NCBI GenBank assembly: GCA_020284085.1
Contig: JACEVL010000422.1
Span: forward strand, 319,501 to 383,500
Length of the DNA: 64,000 nt
Reading direction: 5' to 3'
Origin: Aporrectodea caliginosa
Taxonomy: Eukaryota; Annelida; Clitellata; Crassiclitellata; Lumbricidae
Shown: positions 23,215-35,100 of the stretch, one piece after another
Layout of the letters: every line of letters begins with the position of its first letter
Numbering within the stretch: the first letter of the stretch is position 1
The notes under the pieces: model-generated
What the model was told of the DNA's origin: nothing
What the model saw: the letters and a program-made list of their open reading frames with translations, nothing else
Database searches by the model: none
Position numbers and translations under genes: made by a program

Positions 23215-23445
23215 TGGGGGCAGTTTAGGTGGATGGTTAACACTACGGCACGAAAAGCAGAAGATCAGCATGAACGCGGGATCGATTCCCGCTACCCTCC
23301 CAAAGGTCGACTCAGCCTTTCGTTCGCCATGGATGGTGTTGGTAAAATTAGCAGTAGGACAGATGGGCGCCTTGCATGGCAGCCATACAGTTAAATTCCA
23401 CTCCTGTAATAACGTGTGATCATCCATTATTACTATAAATTGTAA
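23215..23445 (+). mobile_element. SINE E
   Basis: The tRNA-like head GGTGGATGGTTAACACTACG has a B box GGGATCGATTCCCGC. The body is AGGTCGACTCAGCCTTTCG, GCGCCTTGCATGGCAGCC and ACAGTTAAATTCCACTCCTG. A reverse copy is at 46215-46405. Confidence 0.8.
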
Positions 23446-23467
23446 ACACAATGCGTTCAGGTCAGTT

Positions 23468-23562
23468 TGAATCGTAATCGTAATCGTAATCTCCAAACTT
23501 CTAAAGCGCCACTTGAAAGCCAAGCGCAGGGCACCAGCTTATTCACGAGCGCTGGGAACTAA
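23468..23562 (-). mobile_element. Repeat F (SINE 3' end with GATTAC tail)
   Basis: (AATCGT)n, then CTCCAAACTTCTAAAGCGCC, AAGCCAAGCGCAGGGCACC and AGCTTATTCACGAGCGCTG. Read on the minus strand it is a body ending in (GATTAC)n. Other copies lie at 5685-5795, 28143-28226 and 53785-53825 (partial). Confidence 0.8.
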
Positions 23563-23696
23563 GGGAATTAATAAATGAAGATTATTATTAATAGATGCTA
23601 ATACAACACGACACAAAACTTCTATAGCGCAAGTACACCTGTAGCGGCAAACGACGAATGCATACAGTCGGGGCAACCCAATACGAACAAGTACAG

Positions 23697-23895
23697 TTTG
23701 GTGGCCGATTGGTTAGAGCGCTCGGTCTGTAACGCAGAGAATACGAGTTCGAACCTCGTCCGAGGCAGTTACTGTGTAGGGACCATGAGCAAGTCCTTCA
23801 CTCACAAGTCAAAACTGCTCAGCGCCATCGATGTTCTGTCGTAAGGTCATGTGCGCTTCTGAGCTTAAAGTATGAAGTCGTCGCTTCAACATTCT
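23697..23895 (+). mobile_element. SINE C, intact head copy
   Basis: GGTGGCCGATTGGTTAGAGC, then GGTCTGTAACGCAGAG and the B box GAGTTCGAACCTCG look tRNA-derived. The body is TGTAGGGACCATGAGCAAGT, then CTGCTCAGCGCCATCGATG. It is probably not a working tRNA gene because the acceptor stem does not close. Confidence 0.82.
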
Positions 23896-24029
23896 GTGTG
23901 TCTCACAGAACTCGATTATTTGCTAATCACTTGGACTAACTAACACTAAGGGGAGCATTGGACTTGAATAATGACCGAGGACAATAGAAGTCATTTATTC
24001 GTACCCATCGCCGAAAATGGCTGGCGTCA

Positions 24030-24128
24030 GGAACTGATGATGCTGAAGCTGATGCTGATGCTGATGCTGATGTTGATGCTGATGATAATGATATATGATG
24101 ATGATAGTGATGATGATGATGATAATGC

Positions 24129-24170
<42 letters not shown>

Positions 24171-24205
24171 CGATGACGACGATGATGATGATGATGATGA
24201 TGAGA
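24030..24205. repeat. (GAT)n with GCTGAT
   Basis: (GATGCT)n, then pure (GAT)n with a GAC block. The plus frame gives poly-Asp, an artefact. Confidence 0.93.
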
Positions 24206-24454
24206 CCAGACCCTCTGTGAGGCACGATGATCAATTCGGTATCACGCCTGGCCTGTCATCCAGCAATCGTGGGTTTGAGCCAGCTGGCGGATTCTGTGTG
24301 GAGGCCCTGGGAAAAATTGTTTGTTCGCATCTGTCTCAGTCACCAAGAAGTATAGGCTACTGTAGGTCCAGCGTCAGCTGGGAGGTAAACACGGAGTCCA
24401 GCGATGCACTGACCACTTGTCCAGGACCTCAAGGTTAGTTCACTGTCGGTAGTC

Positions 24455-24645
24455 ATTCATTCATTAATTAGAGAGATTTATAGGGTATTACTCAGAGTGC
24501 TCTAGACCCCAGCACGGCTAAAAAGAACATTTTTGAGGTTACAATAGAACTATCGGAGTAGACCGTGGGGATCAAACGTAGCGCCAAGGGGAGCCCGTTC
24601 CAGACCGAGGGGCCAACGGCTGAGAAGGCGCAGTTCTGCCTAAAG
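24455..24645 (-). pseudogene. LINE 3' end
   Basis: The minus strand encodes QNCAFSAVGPSVWNGLPLAL, the classic CR1/L2 C-terminal block. It then ends with CCTATAAATCTCTC and an AATGAATGA tail. Only about 60 codons of similarity are left, with disruptions. Confidence 0.82.
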
Positions 24646-25725
24646 ATATATTCTCCCCCTTCTAAATGTCCTCCACGAAGAATCTATTTCGGAGAAGATT
24701 CTCTCCCATCCGGCGGATCTTTTTAGGAATAAATTCGCCTCCTAAAGAAAATTATCCGGCGGGAGAAAATATTTCATCCGCCATTGAAATAATTTCTCCC
24801 GGGAGACTATTCTTTGAGAAATACAGTCACATTTGTTTAAAAGTTAATGATAAATTTAAGCAGATGGATTTACCAACTTTATTCTTAAACTAGGCCTGTA
24901 TACGTAGTATTTTCTAAGCTATAAGTGGTACATTAAAGACATTAAATTTGTGAGAGAAAATGAAAAGAAACAAGACAGGGAGATATTTGTTCAGTCCGAT
25001 GAAGACTTTGTTTTAGGGAGACTATATCGTGACACCTTGCTCAAGGACCTATAACTTAATTATGTAGATGAATAATAAGGTAGATGCATACTTTTTTCTA
25101 CGGCTACCATATGGCTTCGACCCTGCTCATCTTTCAGCAGACCACTACTGCCACATCAGTAAGGTACTCATGCAGAGATCGTGATAAATCGAGATTTCAA
25201 TATCTGAAGTAAGCCTCCATCGATATACGAACCGGCAACCTCATGCAGAGAGGTTCATGGGACGTGAACTCTCACCAATGTTGCTAACCGGGCCAGTCAC
25301 CTATACGTTCCAGTATAGAAGCGGTAATATTTTATTAACTTAATTTCATAAAAATCGACCAAATTCTCCGTCAACAGAGACTAAGTACAACGCGCTCTAA
25401 AACGACCGGGACTTTATCAGTGGATTGTTATGCTATTATTATTATTGTTATTGTTCATTCATTCTGGAATTTATATTATGCTATTACGATTTCAATATAA
25501 GCGACCATAGGCCTACATAGTTGATGCTCGGTGAGTTTAAGAACAACGCTGTAGAAGTCATCTCAGATTCTGGTTAAAAGTTGAAACGCAGCGCATATTC
25601 GTGTTGGACACATTAGTATCGCCATTTAGCAGGCAATACTTACAAGAGTGAATACTGTTTTCTAGAAGAAGTCATTGCAACGGTAAGTGAATATATAACG
25701 CCGTAAGTTACGCCGTGGACACAGA
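24646..25725. other. No gene seen
   Basis: 24650-24815 has repeated GGGAGAA/TTCTCCC motifs in both orientations, possibly a decayed inverted-repeat element. The rest shows nothing. Confidence 0.45.
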
Positions 25726-25865
25726 CAGACAGACAGGCAGGCAGACAGACAGACGACAGACAGACAGAGACAGACAGACAGACGACAGACTATAGACAGA
25801 CAGGCAGGCAGACAGACGACAGACAGCCAGACAGACAGACAGACAGACAGACATACAGACAGGCA
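25725..25865. repeat. (ACAG)n
   Basis: CAGACAGA units with GACGACAG variants. Confidence 0.92.
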
Positions 25866-25869
25866 GAGA

Positions 25870-26585
25870 CCTACAAGCAACTGTAGATTATGGCGATGAC
25901 CTTTAGCTATTCAGATAATTCGAGTTGACGCTGAAAAGTTAAGTGTTTCCTCTCCATGCATCCACAGCAGAATGGAAAGCATTGCATTTTACTGCTACAA
26001 ACTTGGCCATTCCGGGAAAAACGGAAACAAGTGAGTCACATGACCAAGCGCTAATGTTAACGTCTGTAGTAATGTAAGAAAATGGAATGTATTGAGCAAA
26101 TGTTTTGCGTAACATAGAAGGAAAGCAGCTACTCCAGAAGCACTTGGTGACGTTCTAGATCAGAAGGAGTAAAGTCGGTGTTAGCGTCAAGTCCAGGTCA
26201 TCGGAAAGGCCGTTGACCTTTTATGCTACCAATGTATGGTGAACACAGGCGAGCATATGCATATACATATTCTTATAGGCTACACATTATACACATATAT
26301 ACACACACAAATGTATACACTATACATACATATACAATTATACATATATACATTTATAGTTTTATGCATAGGCCTAATATGTATTATATTCTTTTATATA
26401 ACACATTATACTGCCGAGAAACTCAAGTCGCACCTCAGGCTACAAATAGATAAACGCCCACAACTTGGCGAAAAGATGACAGCATATAAGGGCCAATCTT
26501 AGTCAATGGAGAGTCAGATATTGGGACAAACATCAGTGAGTAGACATTTGTAAACCGATACAGGTGGAACAAACATTTCTAGATC
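25870..26585. other. No gene seen
   Basis: Contains an ATACATAT-rich part (26255-26360). Nothing was recognised. Confidence 0.5.
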
Positions 26586-26587
26586 AG

Positions 26588-26901
26588 GTAGTAGTAGTAG
26601 TAGTATAGTAGTAGAAGTAGTAGTAGAAGTAGTAGCAGTAGCAGTAGCAGTAGCAGTAGCAGCAGCAGCAGCAGTAGCAGTAGTAGTAGTAGCAGCAGTA
26701 GTAGTGCATATTTTAGTAGTAGTATGTAGTAGTAGTAGTATTTGTCCCAGTAGATTTTAGCAGTATTCTACTTTAAATGTTAGCAACAACATTGAAAGTA
26801 GTGTAGCAGACTTTGTCCCAGTAGCAGTATATAGTAGTAGTAAGCTAGTAGCAGTAGCAGTAATAGTAGTAGCAGTAGCAGCAGTAGCAGTAAGCAGTAG
26901 T

Positions 26902-26939
<38 letters not shown>

Positions 26940-26940
26940 T
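26588..26940. repeat. (AGT/AGC)n compound array
   Basis: Blocks of AGT and AGC units, with a duplicated TTTGTCCCAGTAG segment (26743 and 26813). Confidence 0.92.
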
Positions 26941-26979
26941 CAGTTTAACGACACTGTGTGATAACAAAGATCATTATCG

Positions 26980-27660
26980 TCGCCCTCCTCCTTCCTCAAG
27001 GCTTGGGACTGGCACTAGGGCGCGGGCGTGCAGTGGCGGAGATGGACGTTTTTTTTTATATATAAGCAGGGTTGGTCTTTACAAGCCACCATACGAAAAA
27101 GTCTAAAGATAGCAACGCCCACAGAAACCGGACGGAAATGAGGATCTAAATATAAATCTGGATTATTGCCGCGTGTCGTCTGCCGCCACCTAGCGGCGAG
27201 AAGAACGTCCACTCGAGCAGACGAGAGACGAGCATCCCTCCGCGGCACGATCAAGTCCGTGACGTCCGACGTTCACCTTGTTTGGACCAGCGATTAGCCG
27301 GAGGGTGCAGTCGTTTATCTAGCGCCTACCACTCGTCCGCCTCGCTCCTCGCGCCATCTGTCCGTTGGGGGCGTCGTTGATGGCCGCGGTCGTAAAGCCG
27401 ACGGATTGCGCGAGGTCTCCCGGAGAATCCATAAACTTGGAGATCAGACCGAAAATAGACTGCGTGAATGATGACCTAGGAACGATCAGGAGGAAGTGGC
27501 CTCTTTCGGTAAACGACCAGGATGAGAGAATTATAAACGGTCGTTTATAGGCTGACCGGTAAACACGGTCATCGCTTCCGGTTTAGTTTAGAAGTCGCGC
27601 AGTCGTTCATACGCCACGTCATAGGTCTATGCCAAGGATTCTATTTATAGAGGAATGGCG
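26980..27660. other. CpG-rich stretch without recognised gene
   Basis: The sequence is visibly richer in GC and CpG than its surroundings (CGCGG, CCGACG, GTCGTT and others). Two short open frames (minus 27254-27015, plus 27365-27550) carry no motif I know. It could be a CpG-island-type promoter or an exon of an unseen gene. Confidence 0.35.
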
Positions 27661-28142
27661 TAGCCCTCCTTCTGTAATCCACACTGGGGACTGGCACCAC
27701 ACTGAAATGGCAGTATTGGAGTTTTGTTTATCCGGTATGCTTCCTTACCCTCAGCTGTCGCCTCTTTCAATTTTATCAGTTGATTTTAAATAAGTGTAAC
27801 TCTCCACAGGGAATGGTTTAGGGAATGGTTTAGTCTCAAATAATACAATTACGTTTAGATTCTACTTCATTAAATAATTATAATAAACTGCAATTTGTGT
27901 AAACAAGGTACCTTCCTGTCCGTCAGAGGGCTACGCTCCAGCAGCTCTAGTCGTCATATGACGTTGATTAGGGACTTGGGATCTATATATAGTATACAGG
28001 CTACCGTCTGACCAAATTCGTCAGCGCATATATTTCTTGCATACAATATAATTGGCATAATTAGTTTGAATACTATGCATAGCCTACATAGACCCATTTC
28101 AGACAAATAATTATATAAATTATATAAGAGCTGGATAAACTA
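27661..28142. other. No gene seen
   Basis: AT-rich unique sequence. Nothing was recognised. Confidence 0.5.
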
Positions 28143-28226
28143 ATCGTAAAGTCCAAACTTCTAAGGCGCCACTCGAAAGCCAAGCGCAGCTGCACCATCT
28201 TATTGAAGAGCGTGGAACTAGGCAGT
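28143..28226 (-). mobile_element. Repeat F copy
   Basis: AATCGTAAAGTCCAAACTTC, TAAGGCGCCACTCGAAAGCC and AAGCGCAGCTGCACCATC match the 23468 copy. Confidence 0.78.
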
Positions 28227-28344
28227 TCTAGATTTCAGGGATAGCGATGGATGTCTGCCCTAAGTAAATTGGCTGACTGATACGGCTGACATTTTCTCTC
28301 ACATTTTAGTCTCTGATTTGGAACTTTATATCCGTGACTGATAA

Positions 28345-28400
28345 CATGTTTGTGTGCGTGTGCGTGTGCGTGCGTGTGTGTGTGTGTGTGGGTGTGTGCC
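28345..28400. repeat. (GT)n
   Basis: GTGTGCGT/GTGTGT run. Confidence 0.9.
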
Positions 28401-28542
28401 GACTGACGTTTGACAAATTGGTGGTAGGCCTATCACTTTGTACGCAGACGCTATTTTGTAGTTTAACAGCCACATGTCAGCGGGCCATCTAGGAATTGAC
28501 AGGCCGTAATGCTAAAGTTTGTCAGCTTTACGGCCGGTCAGT

Positions 28543-29063
28543 CAGTGTGATTCTCGTTAACGATAACGATAACGAAAATGTTCGTTAACGCAAATAAAAT
28601 GATTTCATTAACGACAACTATAACTGTAACTAAAAAATATCATTAACTATAACTATAACTATTACGAAAATAACAATAACGAAAATTCATCTTTATTTTC
28701 GTTAATACAAGAAATAAAAATAGGAAGTGCAATATGGACGATTCGACATAAATGAGAACGAAAATGCATTATTTTTATTATGCAATTTGTCAGTTACTTT
28801 GGAAACTCGTGCTTCAAAGGCTTTCAAAGCTCTGAGCAAATTGTGAAACAGCGTGTTAATACGCACAATTTTGCTTGTAGCCTTAATTATTGTAACTAAG
28901 TAGTAACTAAAATTAACTAAAATAAAAATCCATTAACTATAACTATAACTATAACTATAACTATAACTATAACTATAACTATAAATAAATAACTATAACT
29001 ATAATAATACTAACTATAACTATAACTATAACTAAAATAAAATCTATAAGGAGAATCACACTG
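28543..29063. mobile_element. hAT MITE with internal CTATAA repeats, 521 bp
   Basis: The termini CAGTGTGATTCTC and GAGAATCACACTG are flanked by cggtcagt (28535-28542) and ctgtcagt (29064-29071), a TSD with one mismatch. The interior is AT-rich with GTTAACGATAACG near the left end and a (CTATAA)n tract near the right (about 28935-29030). It lies next to the satellite array. Confidence 0.88.
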
Positions 29064-29131
29064 CTGTCAGTATCCAGAAGCCAATGACCAGGTCCGTCGT
29101 TCATTGACACCTGCGTCACTTCTGGAGATAA

Positions 29132-32100
29132 GGAAACCAGGATAAATATTCACATATCTCTACTATTCTTTCATCGAATGAAGATATCTATGCAGAATTG
29201 TGATGCCTACAGGACCACGAAGAAGCTGGAACTAAAATTATTCGGTTCGGAGAAAGTCGATTTTTTTGTCCTAAAAAATCGCTGGACTAACCATCATGGT
29301 TTTTCTTGAAAAACTGCGAAAATTTAAAGTGTGCGGGAATCGCTTTACAGTAGTATATTATGATATAGGCGAAGCAATATGAACCAGAATTAGGTAAAAT
29401 ATCACGATATTTTAATCGAATTACCTTGAAATCCGATCGTTTCAATTTCATTTTCAAAGCTTTGAATCGCCATGGAAACCAGGATAAATATTCACATATC
29501 TCTACTATTCTTTCATCGAATGAAGATATCTATGCAGAATTGTGATGCCTACAGGACCACGAAGAAGCTGGAACTAAAATTATTCGGTTCGGAGAAAGTC
29601 GATTTTTTTGTCCTAAAAAATCGCTGGACTAACCATCATGGTTTTTCTTGAAAAACTGCGAAAATTTAAAGTGTGCGGGAATCGCTTTACAGTAGTATAT
29701 TATGATATAGCGAAGCAATATGAACCAGAATTAGGTAAAATATCACGATATTTTAATCGAATTACCTTGAAATCCGATCGTTTCAATTTCATTTTCAAAG
29801 CTTTGAATCGCCATGGAAACCAGGATAAATATTCACATATCTCTACTATTCTTTCATCGAATGAAGATATCTATGCAGAATTGTGATGCCTACAGGACCA
29901 CGAAGAAGCTGGAACTAAAATTATTCGGTTCGGAGAAAGTCGATTTTTTTGTCCTAAAAAATCGCTGGACTAACCATCATGGTTTTTCTTGAAAAACTGC
30001 GAAAATTTAAAGTGTGCGGGAATCGCTTTACAGTAGTATATTATGATATAGCGAAGCAATATGAACCAGAATTAGGTAAAATATCACGATATTTTAATCG
30101 AATTACCTTGAAATCCGATCGTTTCAATTTCATTTTCAAAGCTTTGAATCGCCATGGAAACCAGGATAAATATTCACATATCTCTACTATTCTTTCATCG
30201 AATGAAGATATCTATGCAGAATTGTGATGCCTACAGGACCACGAAGAAGCTGGAACTAAAATTATTCGGTTCGGAGAAAGTCGATTTTTTTGTCCTAAAA
30301 AATCGCTGGACTAACCATCATGGTTTTTCTTGAAAAACTGCGAAAATTTAAAGTGTGCGGGAATCGCTTTACAGTAGTATATTATGATATAGCGAAGCAA
30401 TATGAACCAGAATTAGGTAAAATATCACGATATTTTAATCGAATTACCTTGAAATCCGATCGTTTCAATTTCATTTTCAAAGCTTTGAATCGCCATGGAA
30501 ACCAGGATAAATATTCACATATCTCTACTATTCTTTCATCGAATGAAGATATCTATGCAGAATTGTGATGCCTACAGGACCACGAAGAAGCTGGAACTAA
30601 AATTATTCGGTTCGGAGAAAGTCGATTTTTTTGTCCTAAAAAATCGCTGGACTAACCATCATGGTTTTTCTTGAAAAACTGCGAAAATTTAAAGTGTGCG
30701 GGAATCGCTTTACAGTAGTATATTATGATATAGGCGAAGCAATATGAACCAGAATTAGGTAAAATATCACGATATTTTAATCGAATTACCTTGAAATCCG
30801 ATCGTTTCAATTTCATTTTCAAAGCTTTGAATCGCCATGGAAACCAGGATAAATATTCACATATCTCTACTATTCTTTCATCGAATGAAGATATCTATGC
30901 AGAATTGTGATGCCTACAGGACCACGAAGAAGCTGGAACTAAAATTATTCGGTTCGGAGAAAGTCGATTTTTTTGTCCTAAAAAATCGCTGGACTAACCA
31001 TCATGGTTTTTCTTGAAAAACTGCGAAAATTTAAAGTGTGCGGGAATCGCTTTACAGTAGTATATTATGATATAGCGAAGCAATATGAACCAGAATTAGG
31101 TAAAATATCACGATATTTTAATCGAATTACCTTGAAATCCGATCGTTTCAATTTCATTTTCAAAGCTTTGAATCGCCATGGAAACCAGGATAAATATTCA
31201 CATATCTCTACTATTCTTTCATCGAATGAAGATATCTATGCAGAATTGTGATGCCTACAGGACCACGAAGAAGCTGGAACTAAAATTATTCGGTTCGGAG
31301 AAAGTCGATTTTTTTGTCCTAAAAAATCGCTGGACTAACCATCATGGTTTTTCTTGAAAAACTGCGAAAATTTAAAGTGTGCGGGAATCGCTTTACAGTA
31401 GTATATTATGATATAGCGAAGCAATATGAACCAGAATTAGGTAAAATATCACGATATTTTAATCGAATTACCCTGAAATCCGATCGTTTCAATTTCATTT
31501 TCAAAGCTTTGAATCGCCATGGAAACCAGGATAAATATTCAAATATCTCCACTATTCTTTCATCGAATGAAGATATCTATGCAGAATTGTGATGCCTACA
31601 GGACCACGAAGAAGCTGGAACTAAAATTATTCGGTTCGGAGAAAGTCGATTTTTTTGTCCTAAAAAATCGCTGGACTAACCATCATGGTTTTTCTTGAAA
31701 AACTGCGAAAATTTAAAGTGTGCGGGAATCGCTTTACAGTAGTATATTATGATATAGCGAAGCAATATGAACCAGAATTAGGTAAAATATCATGATATTT
31801 TAATCGAATTACCCTGAAATCCGATCGTTTCAATTTCATTTTCAATGCTTTGAATCGCCATGGAAACCAGGATAAATATTCACATATCTCCACTATTCTT
31901 TCATCGAATGAAGATATCTATGCAGAATTGTGATGCCTACAGGACCACGAAGAAGCTGGAACTAAAATTATTCGTTTCGGAGAAAGTCGATTTTTTTGTC
32001 CTAAAAAATCGCTGGACTAACCATCATGGTTTTTCTTGAAAAACTGCGAAAATTTAAAGTGTGCGGGAATCGCTTTACAGTAGTATATTATGATATAGCG

Positions 32101-35100
32101 AAGCAATATGAACCAGAATTAGGTAAAATATCATGATATTTTAATCGAATTACCCTGAAATCCGATCGTTTCAATTTCATTTTCAAAGCTTTGAATCGCC
32201 ATGGAAACCAGGATAAATATTCACATATCTCCACTATTCTTTCATCGAATGAAGATATCTATGCAGAATTGTGATGCCTACAGGACCACGAAGAAGCTGG
32301 AACTAAAATTATTCGGTTCGGAGAAAGTCGACTTTTTTGTCCTAAAAAATCGCTGGACTAACCATCATGGTTTTTCTTGAAAAACTGCGAAAATTTAAAG
32401 TGTGCGGGAATCGCTTTACAGTAGTATATTATGATATAGCGAAGCAATATGAACCAGAATTAGGTAAAATATCATGATATTTTAATCGAATTACCCTGAA
32501 ATCCGATCGTTTCAATTTCATTTTCAAAGCTTTGAATCGCCATGGAAACCAGGATAAATATTCACATATCTCCACTATTCTTACATCGAATGAAGATATC
32601 TATGCAGAATTGTGATGCCTACAGGACCACGAAGAAGCTGGAACTAAAATTATTCACTTCGGAGAAAGTCGACTTTTTTGTCCTAAAAAATCGCTGGACT
32701 AACCATCATGGTTTTTCTTGAAAAACTGCGAAAATTTAAAGTGTGCGGGAATCGCTTTACAGTAGTATATTATGATATAGCGAAGCAATATGAACCAGAA
32801 TTAGGTAAAATATCATGATATTTTAATCGAATTACCCTGAAATCCGATCGTTTCAATTTCATTTTCAATGCTTTGAATCGCCATGGAAACCAGGATAAAT
32901 ATTCACATATCTCCACTATTCTTTCATCGAATGAAGATATCTATGCAGAATTGTGATGCCTACAGGACCACGAAGAAGCTGGAACTAAAATTATTCGGTT
33001 CGGAGAAAGTCGACTTTTTTGTCCTAAAAAATCGCTGGACTAACCATCATGGTTTTTCTTGAAAAACTGCGAAAATTTAAAGTGTGCGGGAATCGCTTTA
33101 CAGTAGTATATTATGATATAGCGAAGCAATATGAACCAGAATTAGGTAAAATATCACGATATTTTAATCGAATTACCCTGAAATCCGATCGTTTCAATTT
33201 CATTTTCAAAGCTTTGAATCGCCATGGAAACCAGGATAAATATTCACATATCTCCACTATTCTTTCATCGAATGAAGATATCTATGCAGAATTGTGATGC
33301 CTACAGGACCACGAAGAAGCTGGAACTAAAATTATTCGGTTCGGAGAAAGTCGATTTTTTTGTCCTAAAAAATCGCTGGACTAACCATCATGGTTTTTCT
33401 TGAAAAACTGCGAAAATTTAAAGTGTGCGGGAATCGCTTTACAGTAGTATATTATGATATAGCGAAGCAATATGAACCAGAATTAGGTAAAATATCATGA
33501 TATTTTAATCGAATTACCCTGAAATCCGATCGTTTCAATTTCATTTTCAAAGCTTTGAATCGCCATGGAAACCAGGATAAATATTCACATATCTCCACTA
33601 TTCTTTCATCGAATGAAGATATCTATGCAGAATTGTGATGCCTACAGGACCACGAAGAAGCTGGAACTAAAATTATTCGGTTCGGAGAAAGTCGATTTTT
33701 TTGTCCTAAAAAATCGCTGGACTAACCATCATGGTTTTTCTTGAAAAACTGCGAAAATTTAAAGTGTGCGGGAATCGCTTTACAGTAGTATATTATGATA
33801 TAGCGAAGCAATATGAACCAGAATTAGGTAAAATATCATGATATTTTAATCGAATTACCCTGAAATCCGATCGTTTCAATTTCATTTTCAAAGCTTTGAA
33901 TCGCCATGGAAACCAGGATAAATATTCACATATCTCCACTATTCTTTCATCGAATGAAGATATCTATGCAGAATTGTGATGCCTACAGGACCACGAAGAA
34001 GCTGGAACTAAAATTATTCAGTTCGGAGAAAGTCGATTTTTTTGTCCTAAAAAATCGCTGGACTAACCATCATGGTTTTTCTTGAAAAACTGCGAAAATT
34101 TAAAGTGTGCGGGAATCGCTTTACAGTAGTATATTATGATATAGCGAAGCAATATGAACCAGAATTAGGTAAAATATCACGATATTTTAATCGAATTACC
34201 CTGAAATCCGATCGTTTCAATTTCATTTTCAAAGCTTTGAATCGCCATGGAAACCAGGATAAATATTCACATATCTCCACTATTCTTTCATCGAATGAAG
34301 ATATCTATGCAGAATTGTGATGCCTACAGGACCACGAAGAAGCTGGAACTAAAATTATTCAGTTCGGAGAAAGTCGATTTTTTTGTCCTAAAAAATCGCT
34401 GGACTAACCATCATGGTTTTTCTTGAAAAACTGCGAAAATTTAAAGTGTGCGGGAATCGCTTTACAATAGTATATTATGATAAAGCGAAGCAATATGAAC
34501 CAGAATTAGGTAAAATATCACGATATTTTAATCGAATTACCCTGAAATCCGATCGTTTCAATTTCATTTTCAAAGCTTTGAATCGCCATGGAAACCAGGA
34601 TAAATATTCACATATCTCCACTATTCTTTCATCGAATGAAGATATCTATGCAGAATTGTGATGCCTACAGGACCACGAAGAAGCTGGAACTAAAATTATT
34701 CAGTTTGGAGAAAGTCGATTTTTTTGTCCTAAAAAATCGCTGGACTAACCATCATGGTTTTTCTTGAAAAACTGCGAAAATTTAAAGTGTGCGGGAATCG
34801 CTTTACAGTAGTATATTATGATATAGCGAAGCAATATGAACCAGAATTAGGTAAAATATCATGATATTTTAATCGAATTACCTTGAAATCCGATCGTTTC
34901 AATTTCATTTTCAAAGCTTTGAATCGCCATGGAAACCAGGATAAATATTCACATATCTCCACTATTCTTTCATCGAATGAAGATATCTATGCAGAATTGT
35001 GATGCCTACAGGACCACGAAGAAGCTGGAACTAAAATTATTCGGTTTGGAGAAAGTCGATTTTTTTGTCCTAAAAAATCGCTGGACTAACCATCATGGTT

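Noticed and set aside
23971..24438. 155-codon frame with poly-Asp
   Set aside because: It is the GAT microsatellite, and the flanking part lacks any domain.
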